The notes under the pieces are model-generated. The model saw only the letters and a list, made by a program, of their open reading frames with translations, was not told the DNA's origin and did not search any database. A program made the translations under genes and the position numbers. Of a stretch of 64,000 nt of DNA, positions 46,609-57,531 are shown piece after piece (within the stretch, counting starts at the first letter, position 1; each line of letters begins with the position of its first letter). The stretch comes from Sipunculus nudus (taxonomy: Eukaryota > Annelida > Sipuncula > Golfingiida > Sipunculidae): NCBI GenBank assembly GCA_026874595.1, contig CM049309.1, positions 44,595,079 through 44,659,078 on the forward strand, in the 5' to 3' direction.

Positions 46609-46609
<1 letters not shown>
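45716..46609. other. Non-repetitive interval containing the candidate exon at 46277
   Basis: Apart from the minus-strand ORF with a strong donor, nothing is recognised. Confidence 0.35.
46277..46536 (-). CDS. Candidate upstream exon of the Rho-like gene (unrecognised ORF)
   Basis: An 87-codon ORF starting at ATG 46536 ends at a strong donor, AAATTCAG|GTAGGA (exon edge 46277). It leaves phase 2, and the Rho-like exon at 41744 would accept phase 2 and stay open into its ATG. The peptide (Cys-rich around KCPCFLCEHLRA) is not recognised. It could be a 5' UTR exon, a coding extension or chance. Confidence 0.2.

Positions 46610-46658
<49 letters not shown>
46610..46658. repeat. (TA)n microsatellite
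   Basis: About 49 bp of TA followed by short ACATAC repeats. Confidence 0.95.
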
Positions 46659-46663
<5 letters not shown>

Positions 46664-47639
46664 CAAACATACCTACATACATACATATGTGTAAGCCCTT
46701 TTCTTATTTGTGGTTTAAGTATTTATCATGTAATCAATAATGATATGAATATAGATATTACTCTATATGAGTTTATAACAAAATGAAATTGCAGTGACAG
46801 TTATGCAGTGTACAACAATCACATTTTAATTTCACGTCAACAAGAACTTTTTCACAATGGGTATAGCTTCTGTGAGCAAAACCATGTGCGCTGCCTAATT
46901 CCATCGAAATTGTCTGTTGACTACATATAGATCTCTTAAATACCTTAAAGCTCGGGTATACATACACACACCCATGTGTCGAGTTATAGGGGTGCATTTT
47001 ATATCCACCTTGTTTTTATCACGAGGGAAATGAAGGGACACTATATGTATGTATGTCTTACATTCCAAATGCGGCTAGAAGTTAAATACACTGAGATTAA
47101 AACATTTACACGCATTTTAAGTCCATAGCAATAATGTAGAAACCAAAGAATGTACAAGACCTTTGGGCCTTCTTTCCCTCTGTGGCCTCTTGTTATCCAA
47201 ATGAATATACAAATCTTCCTTAACCAAATGGTATATATTTTGCGCTGATTATATAGTGTAAGCAATAAAATATTTTGCGAAATGTATATTTTACAATACG
47301 AAAGCACAAGACTGAAAAAATCTTATATAAACAGTTGTTTCCATACATGAAAGATATTAAGGTAATATTTTATTATACATTTATTATATTTTAATGTACA
47401 TTATAAAAAACTCGGGTGCATCACATGTTTAACTAATGACTGTACAGGAAATTTTTGTGAGAGGGAAATTTGCGAAATCGAAAGTATAAAAAAATGGATC
47501 GCTCAACGTGGCTGAATGCATGGTCTGTATTTGTATGTTTATATATAGGGCGTGGGCGGGGTTTTGGGGTTGGGCGTGAACTACAAATTTGCTTTATATT
47601 TATATTGTATTAATCAGACCGAAAACTGTAGGACCACTT

Positions 47640-48800
47640 TATCTTATGACGTGATCATAACTTTAACAAGTTACCTATTGGTCATGCCCCTAAATGATTA
47701 GCATGACCAACGAGTAAAACACTCACAAGAGGAATTTTATCGAGATCGCCAAATCGAGATTAACTCCAGATGGGATATTGAGCTTTGATCTTCGGATACC
47801 AAAGTCGAGAGTGAAGACTTTATCCAATCATGACTGGTACAGGTTGTACAAGAGAAGAATAAGATCAAGTTCACCAGTTTTCATACTCCTCTGTGAGCTT
47901 GGTTGAAGCAGTTTGTCTATCAAATTTGAAGACAAAAAATTACCAGGTTCACAAGAAATCCTAAAGATGAGGAACTGTAATTCAGTTGATTTGACCTTGA
48001 AGATCCTGGCCAAGGTCAGCAGTTTTGATCTCATTCGAGAACTTAATTGAAAGAACTTGTTGTCAAATTTGGGAACAACACACCGAGTACTATAAGAATA
48101 TGGGGTTAACAATTTTTTTTATATTTTGGCCGATGTGACGCTGTATATCAAGGTCAAGATATTTCAAGAGTTTTCGAACTCAAAGATTTTCGTAGAATAA
48201 TTGGTAGAAAAGAACACTTAATAAACATACCAGATTTCAGAACACTTGATGAAAGAACTTGATGTGTTAGAACTAAAATAATATAGGTTGCACCACCAGT
48301 CTTCAGAAACTGATAAAACTACAAATGTAGTTATGATCAATAAATATACAAGGTTTCAGTACACTATATGAAACCAAGCTGAGAATCTGACACGATTGCT
48401 GTCATTTGAGGGTCTAAAAAATATAAAAAATTAGAAAAAAAATAGAAAAGAAAAAAGGGAGCGCCACTAGACTTAAGCACCTGGTGTAAACTGTCCATGA
48501 TCAATAAGCTATGCAAAAATCATAGCATTTTGTGCATTGATTATTGAGATACTTGAGGTTTTGTATAAAGTTTAAATTATTCTGGGGGCCCCATAGTTCG
48601 GATTAGTAAGTTGCAGTAACCTAATTTCACGTTTCTAGAAGATTTTTTATTGACCCCCGATGATGTCCAGTTAGAAGTTTCTAGATCCAGCGTTAACGAT
48701 TTGTGCCCTGCTAACGGACAGCCGGACGGCCAGCAGAAGGACTATTGACAAAGGGTGGTCGCTATAGCTCAGCATGACTTAAAGTCATCTTAGCTTAAAG
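47640..48800 (-). mobile_element. 'TTTAGCTCAGCTGACT' family copy, minus orientation
   Basis: Reads GCTTTAAGCTAAGATGACTT and ATGCTGAGCTATAGC on the minus strand near 48760-48798, followed by CTGTCCG words and several 'gaccttga' phrases. Diverged; the far boundary is not clear. Confidence 0.4.
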
Positions 48801-48825
48801 CTGAAGAACTTAAAATTGCAAAGTT

Positions 48826-49990
48826 TATACCTCTGTTTTAAAGTGGTAATAAAATACTTTTAGCAAATTATGGTCCTTTATCAGTATTACAATTATTCTA
48901 AAAAATATAGAAAAAATAATGTATGTAGGATTACAATCTTTGTGAACAAACATGATCTTTCTTATAAATATCAATTCATTTATAGGCGAAACCACTGGAC
49001 TAAAGTTTCTCTTATAAGTATAGTGGATAAAATATCGCTAGCTTTATATATATATATATAGAAGGAGGTGATGGTGTGCTGTTTTTTTTTTCTTTGGTTT
49101 ATTTAGATTTTAGCAAAGCGTTTGACACTGGAAAGCATGCATGACGTAGTTTCTTCAGATATTACTTTCATATGCCGTCAGTGTAGTGTCCTGTAAGTGG
49201 TTTTAAATGATCTTTCCAGTAGGAAACAGTATGTAACATATGCCAATACTAATTCTTCTTATAGTGATATAGTACGTGGTGTACCCAAAGGCTTATTCTT
49301 GAGATTTCTTTTATTTCCCTTTCTTTTTTATCATAGCTGATGTCTTATTCTCTGTCTTGTTTGCTAATGATATCAATATGCTATATAAAGGGGTAAAAAT
49401 ATTGACTTCCAATACTTTGAATTCAGAGCTTAAAAAAAACAAAGTAATTTGGTTACAGGTAAAAAAACTAACATTATATAAATGTAAAGAAAACATATCA
49501 TATTGTCACTCGTCTTAGAAAATGACGTGTAAGGACTGATCATTATATTTTACTAAGTGACCAGGTACTGAGTTAAATCAACACTTTTTGAGAATAATCT
49601 AAGATGAACAAAATAGGTGGAAACAAACATATTAATTAATGTATTCAAAGTAAAATAGCAGGAGGAATTGTTTTTTTTTTATTTAAAGCCAAAAGTTTTT
49701 TTTATACGTCAACATTGTTAACATTATATTTTTCATTAATTTATAAACATATGTGGAACAAAAGTGCCAGGCCCAGCTGACATACTTGAGATTAATCCAA
49801 TACTTAAACTTCAGGAGAGAGCTATTAGAATTATAACAGATGTTACATATAATGTGCACCTATATCAAAGGTAAAATATGCTGCGGATAGCGAATCTTAT
49901 AGATGTTTATAGTTGTTAATTTAATGTACTTTCAGCAAAATTATATATCACCTTCTCGCTCTCCTGTTTCAAAGCTAGTTAAAGGTAGTA
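48826..49990 (+). pseudogene. Decayed non-LTR retrotransposon reverse transcriptase
   Basis: Motifs appear in the correct order across shifting frames. IPLF*SGNK..ANYGPLSVLQLF*KI comes first, then FVNKHDLSYKYQFIYRRNHW (48939-48998) and LVYLDFSKAFDT (RT domain, ~49096-49131). These are followed by SRKQYVTYANTNSSYSDIV and RGVPKG, then VLFANDINMLYKG (decayed FADD catalytic box), QSKIAGGI and LQERAIRIITDV. Stops and frameshifts occur throughout. The catalytic FxDD reads FAND, so it is inactive. A CR1/Jockey-like origin is likely. Confidence 0.85.
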
Positions 49991-50030
49991 CTTGTTGGAG
50001 AATGATGTTTACATTAAATTATAACAAGTG

Positions 50031-50056
50031 ACATATGGGTCACGACGCTCAGCTGA
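50031..50056 (-). repeat. Terminal fragment of the TTTAGCTCAGCTGACT family
   Basis: On the minus strand this reads CAGCTGAGCGTCGTGACCCA, the same end motif as at 16561 and 63620. Confidence 0.6.
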
Positions 50057-50473
50057 CTTGAACTTGCAGTCTGTTATGTCAAAATTTTTGAGTGCTACAA
50101 AACACAAATACACGCATAACTCACAAAATATAGCGCCAAGTGGTTACAATATGTTTACCAACTGGCCAGCCGTAATTTCTGAGTACAATAAAAAAATTAT
50201 AGAAATGCCACAATGAGATTACAATGTCCAAAATGATTTAGACGGATGCGGTGAATGGACGCTTAATATGTTGTGATAAACACTGGTATTCTTCTTTAAT
50301 AATCGTCACCATGTGTCTCAACACCGACGTATACTATACAGGAGCTGTGTACAAATTGTTAGGTTTGATGACATATAAAGGTATAGTATAGAGGTTTATA
50401 GTCTGATATCACGGACGATGTATGTCTCATCAGACATAGCACTTTGCCATCCTGATCTTTCGGCCCTTGTTCA

Positions 50474-50800
50474 TTACCTCCGCCAGGAGGGTATGCGCTC
50501 ATTCCCGTTCGTGTGCGGTTGTGTGTGGTTGTGTTTGTTTACAACATAACTCACTCAGTAATAAACGGAACCTTATGAAATTTTCAGGAAAGGACGGGTT
50601 AATGGTAAGAATTTCGGGGTAGGCCCGGCTTATGATTTCAATCCAGGAAGGACGAATGATGGCCTGGTCACGGTCGAGCGCCCAGTACTTCGGTGTGAGA
50701 ATTTTCAGTGTGAATCTGCAATTCGGCTTGCGTGCTCCGGCAATTTCAAAGTATGAACTTCAGCACAGTGATTTCATTGTAAGCAGAGCATTTTTTTTAA
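50474..50800 (+). mobile_element. 'CCTCCGCCAGGAGG' dispersed repeat
   Basis: Begins ATTACCTCCGCCAGGAGGGT with a 14-bp near-palindrome followed by GTGCGGTTGTGTGTGGTTGTG. The phrase is characteristic of an invertebrate repeat class; the end was not determined. Confidence 0.4.
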
Positions 50801-51289
50801 ATGTGTGCTCTCAATTCTGAGGTCAGTAGCCGTCTGCATCCAGCAATAGGGACTCGCACATGGCAGGGGCTTGCAGTCCTTGGTATGCAGTTTTCTGGTT
50901 CTTGTATATTTTCTCGGCCCCCTGGGAAGCACACAACCTAAGCTGCCATAAAAAAGGCACCAGAACGGACATCCGTAACAAACAGCGCTGAAAAGCAAAA
51001 CATAAATAGAAATGGAAAGGAGATATGTATTAAATATGATATCAGCAATTTAATGCAAAGACAAACCAGACCGGGAACCAGATCAGCGATTCAGCCCAAT
51101 TTTAAACTGAAGATGTCCGTTGCACACTTTATCACACGAAATCCTGCATATAGGTTTGTTTCTTGAATTCAAGCCCTCTATCACCCTTCGTCAGAAGTCG
51201 TTTCCATTCGAAATGAATTTCTCCTGTTTTGGCAATGACGGACGAATGGGACTACTTAATTGTCTAAGCTGTCAGACTTTATAATCACA

Positions 51290-51560
51290 AATTGTTACAT
51301 TAGTCCGGCGGTTAAGCTGCCATATTTGGAGGAATTGTGCAAAACATGAAAGAAGCATGAAATTTGGAAAAAATATTTTTTGGAGCTTATTGATGAAAAT
51401 CAGATATAGGGCCAAGCTGAAAAAAAAAATATCTTGACCAAAATCCAAGATGGCGGCCAAGATGGCCGCCAGATTAGTAAATGTCAATAACTTGAGTTAT
51501 AATGTCCCCAGAAAACATTGCAAATACTCTAATAATATGTTTTTTGGGCTGAGAAATTCA
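51290..51560 (+). repeat. ATGGCGGCC repeat family, unit 1
   Basis: GGAATTGTGCAAAACATGAA, then ATCCAAGATGGCGGCCAAGA, then a GCAAATACTC tail. A second unit follows directly at 51590. Confidence 0.7.
51447..51470 (+). promoter_or_regulatory. Tandem YY1-like motifs (AAGATGGCGGCC, AAGATGGCCGCC)
   Basis: Two adjacent 12-mers. The first is a perfect YY1 consensus and the second differs by one base. They are embedded in a repeat, so regulatory activity is only a possibility. Confidence 0.3.
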
Positions 51561-51589
51561 ATTTTTTAGGTTTCACACCTCTTCAGATA

Positions 51590-51910
51590 CTCATTCGCTG
51601 GGTTTTTATCAAGAATTTGGTAATATTCCCATTAGTCAAGGGGTAAAGCTGCATATTTGAAAGAATTGTACAAAAGATGGTAGAAGAATGAAACTTGGCA
51701 TAATAATTTTCCAGATCATGCTCTATATGTTCAGATATGAAGCCGAGCGGAATTCACTATGTCTTGGTAAAAATCCAAGATGGCGGCCAAGATGGCCACC
51801 AAAATATAAAATACCAATGCAGCCGGTTATATTTGTCCTAGAATGCATTGCAAGTGCACAGTTTTTTATGTTATTGGGGTCGAGAAATTCATTTATAAGG
51901 GTTTGAGGTC
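51590..51910 (+). repeat. ATGGCGGCC repeat family, unit 2
   Basis: The same word order as unit 1 (GAATTGTACAAAAGATGGTA, ATCCAAGATGGCGGCCAAGA), ending in GAATGCATTGCAAGTGCACA. Confidence 0.7.
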
Positions 51911-52074
51911 TATATCATGAATGTGTGAATGAAGTCTGATTTTGTTGGTATTGAAATTGTACTAAAATTGCCCTTTTTACCAGCACATCTAACGGTAAAA
52001 CGTATTTGTTGATTATCCTGTTGAAATTTAATATATTTGTTACTTTTAAGTATTTGAACACTGCCTCTTTCAAT

Positions 52075-52250
52075 ATAATGAAAGGGACTGTCGATTGGTA
52101 AAACGCTCGGCTCTCTTCACTTGCGACCAAGTTTCTATCCCTGATGTTGCTATGAGAGTGGGTTGTAGTGGTCCGTACAGAGTCCGTTGTTTTCTTCGTG
52201 TCCTCTGATTCCGTCCACTACTTTGCCATCCGACCCATGGAAATGCCTTG
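52075..52250 (+). repeat. Possible tRNA-derived SINE relic
   Basis: GATTGGTAAAACGCTCGGCTC followed by GACCAAGTTTCTATCCCTGA resembles a decayed A-box/B-box pair of a tRNA-derived SINE head. The B-box is poor. A related minus-strand fragment lies near 54190-54220. Confidence 0.3.
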
Positions 52251-53139
52251 TAGTTGTTATTATAACCAGTTTTACAATCAATGTTAAAGAAATGTTTCGT
52301 TTTGTTTATAAGTTAATGGTTCTTTTGTCAACTTCCAGACTCTGCTTGCATCAAGACTCAGTACATATTTTAACTTCAAGTGCACAAGATGCAAAATTGT
52401 CGAACTGAACATTGCACATAAGATAAAAAGAACCGATAGTAAGTTGGAATTGTGTGTGTTTTACCAGAAGGAAAACACTCTTGTCCTGCCAAATCAAAAA
52501 GAAAATATTTAGGCACAGGTAATAAAAAATGCCGGCAATATTAAAAAGAATGCTGTAATAAACTGTTCTGTTCAGTAATATAATTCAGAAGTAGTGGATT
52601 CTCAAAAAGTTGGGTTCACTTAATGAAGCAGATGGTATGAAATACAAGTTTCCCAAGCATTCTGCATTTGAAAATAAAACTGACAGGGAAAGTGTAAATG
52701 TATTGAGGTGCAAGATCTCAGAAGCTGAAAGCAAAGAAAAGTTACAATCACCGAACAAGTCGATAAAAAATTCAAACCAAACTTTGTACTGAATTTTGAG
52801 ATAATCAAGTTGAAGATAAAATGCATGTCTGGAACCTGAGGGTGCATTATATTGTTTAATCTTGTTTTGTGAATTCGACTCTCTATATTTTCCGCCTTGC
52901 TTTTCCATTTTCTGAACATCGATCATTGAATCTTGAACCTGACAGCACCGACTCATAGATGTAGTGAATATTTCTAACAATACATGCAGGTACTACATGA
53001 TCTACAAATGTGCATAATGTCAGCAAATGAAAGTATTTTGTTGACATAAACACATTATGCAAAGGGAATTTTACTGGCAACTCGTTGGCAAGGAACTAGT
53101 TCTATATCACAAAGAAAGCATCACAACAAAGGGCAGTGA

Positions 53140-54730
53140 TATTTTACTGACATGTGTTGGTTCTTTTCATACGAGTATACAGTCTAAAGTCTGCATCATC
53201 ACCATTTCACAAAAATAGTAATCTGCAAAAGGTATCTACATGAGTATTGATTATTTCATGCATTTATCACATTATTACAAAGGCAGCATATAGAAACATG
53301 TTGCGCACCACTAAATGTGTGTTAATTCTGTTTTCATGCCAACATACGTCTGAAAGCCATCACTTCATGGCAAAAGAAGATCAGAATCTATACAGCAAAC
53401 AGGTGTGACCATCTACAAAAGCGCGTATCTTGTCATGCACGCATGTAGTCTAAATAACTTATAAATAAAATTCTTTCCTTTGAAACAGACATGATGTTCA
53501 AATACATGTAACTAGTATTTGTAAATTCAGTTTCAGCTGAACTTTTTTATATTTCCTAATTGCACTAGTAAATATTTGAATGTTAAGTTGATGGTAAAAT
53601 TTAACATCATGTTTGTAGATTTTTAAAAATTCCTAACTGTTCTTCACGGATATACCAAGCTTTCACTTTATAGGAGACCTACGTTTCTTTCATCTCCGCA
53701 AAGCAGTTAATCCATTCGTTAGCATGCAAATAATGGAATATCAAATAGAGGAAATCAGATATGAAATATTAATATGATAAAACCTACCCTAGCAAATTTT
53801 TTTTATCAAATTTAACACTTGGGTGTGCTGATGAAAAAAGGGACTTTATGCACGTACAATTATAGTAGGTACACAAGGCAGAATCTATACGGCTGACAGA
53901 TGTCAGCTTCTGACATCTTTAGGTCTGTATCCTGCCACACACGCATTCAGTCTGATATAAAAGTTAGAAGCAAGATAAACTCTAAATTATATGGATTGTC
54001 TTATTTATTTTAATATAATATATAGGTTATATGGACAGTCAGTTATAATTACTCTTACAAGCCCCTCTCCATGGCTCGGATGGTTGCGTTTTGTGGTATA
54101 TATACATGGGTTGAGGAAAGCGAAGGACAACAATTCACCCACTTACAACCCACTAAAAGGAAGGATGTTGATTAAAACGGGGTACCAGTTGAGATAGCCG
54201 AGCGTTTTACTACTCGATTGTCCATTACATTACATTTATATATATAAAATGTCAGCAAAGTTGGATTTATGCATTTGATATTTCCCAATTACACTGACAG
54301 AGGTTTACATGAAAGCTGATAGTAAAATCTAATTACATGTATGTAGGATTAAAACATTCTAATGATAAATGTTAACGGACATACCAAGTTCAATCCTAAT
54401 TTTATTGCAGATTTCGACAGAGACGTTTTTTGCAACCATCACCTCTTCAAAGCAATTACATTTGTAAGCATGCAAACCAAGGAAAATTCAAAGGAAGAAT
54501 ATTGGAATAAAATTGTTCTACAATTCAAGCATCCAAATGTACGACAAAGCAGACAAACCTAAGCCATCAAAGGACACTTTCATTTGAATACAATTACAAT
54601 GTATGCGACTACTGTGCAAAACCCAACAAATAATGTTTACTGTACATGTGCTAGTAAACGAAAGCAAATCAAGGACAATTTCAATATAAACAAAACCAGG
54701 ATTCATTCAAATAAACATTTTGAAGACTTT
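53140..54730 (+). repeat. Diverged local duplications
   Basis: 53545-53790 and 54275-54520 share the order TATTTCC..AATT.CACT, GGATATACCAAG and TTAGCATGCAAA. 53380-53470 and 53880-53970 share AATCTATAC..C..ACAG and CACGCAT..AGTCT. No coding content is seen. Confidence 0.35.
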
Positions 54731-54734
54731 AAAC

Positions 54735-54975
54735 CCTTATAAATGAATTTGTCGTCCCCGAAAACATAGAAATAGTGCACTTGGAAAGCATTCTTGGACA
54801 AATATAACCGAATGTTTTGATATTTTAAAATCTGGTTGCAATGTTGGCCGCCATCTTGGATTTTTGGGGTGAATTCCGCTTGGCCCTATATCTGAAAATA
54901 TTGAGTATGGTCTGGCCAACTATTATGCCAAGTTTCATGCTTCTTTCACAATTTGCACAATTCTTCTCTTAACAG
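54735..54975 (-). repeat. ATGGCGGCC repeat family, inverted copy
   Basis: The reverse complement of the 51590 unit, including GGCCGCCATCTTGGATTTTT (YY1-like core at 54846-54857) and TGCCAAGTTTCATGCTTCTT. Confidence 0.7.
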
Positions 54976-54989
54976 CTGGACTACATTCC

Positions 54990-55210
54990 AAGGAAACACG
55001 TTCTGTTTACATTTCACATGCGCATGCTAACAAAATATTACTTATTTCCTATACTTATAAAGTCCCTACCACAAACACCCATGTTTATGTAATTTGTCTT
55101 GAAACAATTCTTATCCAACGTAATTGAACTTACTACATTGTCCTCTTTACTGCATTTATATATATATGCCGCTGGTGTATTTAGAAGTCCCGATGCATGG
55201 TGGGGTCAAA
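54990..55210 (+). repeat. Dispersed repeat E copy 2
   Basis: Matches 39210-39430 (TTATGTAATTT, AACAATTCTTATCCAAC, ACTACATTGTCCTCTTTAC, GGTGTATTTAGAAG). Confidence 0.6.
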
Positions 55211-56225
55211 TAAGGCCGGTTTTTCACGTTCGCTGAAATTTCAACTCGCTTGAAATTAACAAGCAGAAAAGCGCGCTGAACAGCTTTTCCATGTGCACTT
55301 TCTTGCAAGCTGAATCTGAGCTACTGTTTCAATAATTAATTGACTTGATTGATTTTATTATTTATCAAATCTTATCATATTCTTTAAACATACATCCACA
55401 AACCATGCTGGTTATATGGGACTGAATTTAGTAAATCGGACTACTAATGACTACGATACAGCAAAATTGTCCATATATATTAAGAAGATAAAGCTACATA
55501 CATTATATAATATTGATGTCATTAGATTACAGTGTACACTTTCATTTCAATTAGGCCAACAAGTTCCCTAACATCAACAATGAATATTAGAGAAAAAAAA
55601 AAGAAACAGAGGCAGATATGCCACATGCATGAACACCTCAGTATGCATATTTTGTATAAATGACCAAAATGCCAGCGTCAGTAATACGTGAATTATCTTG
55701 AATTAAACATTCAGAGCATTTTAAAAATTGTTTTCACATTTTTTTGACAGACACAAGATAAGAATAGCATTAAAATATGTTCAGTAGAGAAAAAAGTTAA
55801 GTCCCATTATAACCAAAAGAGAGCCTTGAATCTATATAAATATCGGAAAATGTATAAATATGGAAACAAATATAAAAAATTAAAGTGCTTCAACTAGGTC
55901 TCACCGGACTAAAAATATCAACTTGAGGCAAACATTCATAACACATTGCACGACAATTCTGCTTTTTAAGGATGATTTTGATGTTAATATCCGTAACAAG
56001 TTTGGAATCCCGAAAATGTGGTTAGGCCAAAATGGTTAAACTGTTTATTTTCTTATCAAATATTCTTTAATTATGCCTCATTTATTAAGATGAGATAGCG
56101 ATGGGGATATCTTGGCTGTATTTTAGCTGTTTTCAGCGCTGATAATGAGTTCTTGTGCACTAATGACGTCACGAGTACAAATTGCGAGCAGAAAAGTCGA
56201 ACACGAATTTTTTTTCACCCCGCTG
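55211..56225. other. Non-genic interval, possible DNA-transposon remnant
   Basis: GCAGAAAAGCGCGC words near 55263 recur near 56370-56390, which may be the decayed ends of one element. No ORF is recognised. Confidence 0.3.
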
Positions 56226-56234
56226 AATACAAGC

Positions 56235-56296
56235 TAGCATGGTTCCGAGCCTGCCTAGGGCCACGCTCACCGCAAGGCAGGCTGGGAACCATACTA
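56235..56296. mobile_element. 62-bp foldback mini-element with 9-bp target duplication
   Basis: TAGCATGGTTCCGAGCCTGCC pairs with AGGCAGGCTGGGAACCATAC (inverted). It is flanked directly by AATACAAGC at 56226-56234 and 56297-56305. The termini resemble those of the 91-bp element at 34124. Confidence 0.75.
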
Positions 56297-56468
56297 AATA
56301 CAAGCGCGCAGAAAGCGTATATGGAAATGCTCAACTTGTTTCATCTTGCTTGACTTTTCTGTTCGCAGAAACGCGCAGAAAAGCGTCCATGGGAACCACT
56401 CTCTAGCCTTTAATAACCGTGACGTCACGTGAATGCTTGAAAACGGGCCATACTCTTGTAAGTTTGAG

Positions 56469-56729
56469 CACAGGCGCTTGAATCCCTATTTGTAATAAAG
56501 TCTTCATATCCCCAGTGTTCTTAAAAATACTACGAAAGAATCAGTTAAAAAAAAAACAATAAAAAAAAACGGTCATACCATACTATCTATTATATTATGA
56601 CTAATATAATAGATAGTATGGTATGACCGTTTTTTTTATTGTTTTTTTTTTAACTGATTCTTTCGTAGTATTTTTAAGAACACTGGGGATATGAAGACTT
56701 TATTACAAATAGGGATTCAAGCGCCTGTG
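56469..56729. mobile_element. 261-bp near-perfect palindrome (foldback element)
   Basis: The arms are about 129 bp (56469-56597 and 56602-56729) and differ only by one A/T in a homopolymer, around a 4-bp centre (TGAC). Ends are CACAGGCGCTTGAATCCC. The flanks are GTTTGAG on both sides (56462-56468 and 56730-56736), a likely target duplication. A diverged copy lies at 34832. Confidence 0.9.
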
Positions 56730-57234
56730 GTTTGAGTCTGCTCAGTGTTCCCTCAATGTGTGGTCGCCTTGTGACGTCAGTCCTGATCAGGAGAGCATAA
56801 ATTGTCACGTGACTACTCAGATGGCATTTCACAGTTTGAATAATATCCTATTTTTTTAATCGCGGTTTTATTATGAATACAATCTGAATATTTGTTGGAC
56901 CCTCAAGCACAGATTTACTGTTTACAGTATATATATACAGCCAACCGGAACTATTTTTCAGCTGGTCTGCTCACACGATGAAAATATGTTATACATAAAT
57001 TACGCAGTACATATTTGACTACTCACTTCTCTATTAGTGTCCCAGGGTAACAAGTCATAAGGAAGTGGTCATATCTCACAAAACACATATAAACTTTATA
57101 AACCCAGGCGTATAGTCCCAAGAATTGTTTAAAACTATAGGAGGGAAGTTAAAGTGACAATGAAATCTCATTAATTGTTTCGGATATGTATTGTACTACG
57201 GTTCATGGTTCATTCTTTAAATTTTTTTAGCATA

Positions 57235-57531
57235 TTAGGCCAAATAAAGGGTAAAGTTCTTTTTCTCAGAAATCAGTGCGGGCTTGCGATATTTATTTTT
57301 TACCTTTTCTTGTATGTTTCGTTAAAATGCCATATGATAATGGAAAAGCATGAAAATAACAGAATTCTTTAGCTAAACAGGTAAAAGCACTACATAACAA
57401 AGGAAAGCTTATCAAAATTGTATATTTTATCTTCTCGGTAGATGAAAATCAAAATAAAAATTTTTTGATGCTCGGGTTAAATTGACGCGGGCTATGCCTG
57501 AGAACCATACCTTTAATTGTTTTTTGCCTTA
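57235..57531 (+). mobile_element. MITE family A copy 4
   Basis: Begins TTAGGCCAAATAAAG and ends ATGCCTGAGAACCATACC...TTTTGCCTTA. The interior AGCTAAACAGGTAAAAGCAC is shared with the other copies. Confidence 0.75.

Noticed and set aside
52084-52145. Possible tRNA gene
   Set aside because: The A-box-like part is fair but the B-box is degenerate and no cloverleaf closes; at best a SINE relic.
52585-52980. 131-codon minus ORF and a 60-codon plus ORF over the same bases
   Set aside because: Neither is recognised, both lack convincing splice context, and they shadow each other in A/T-rich sequence.
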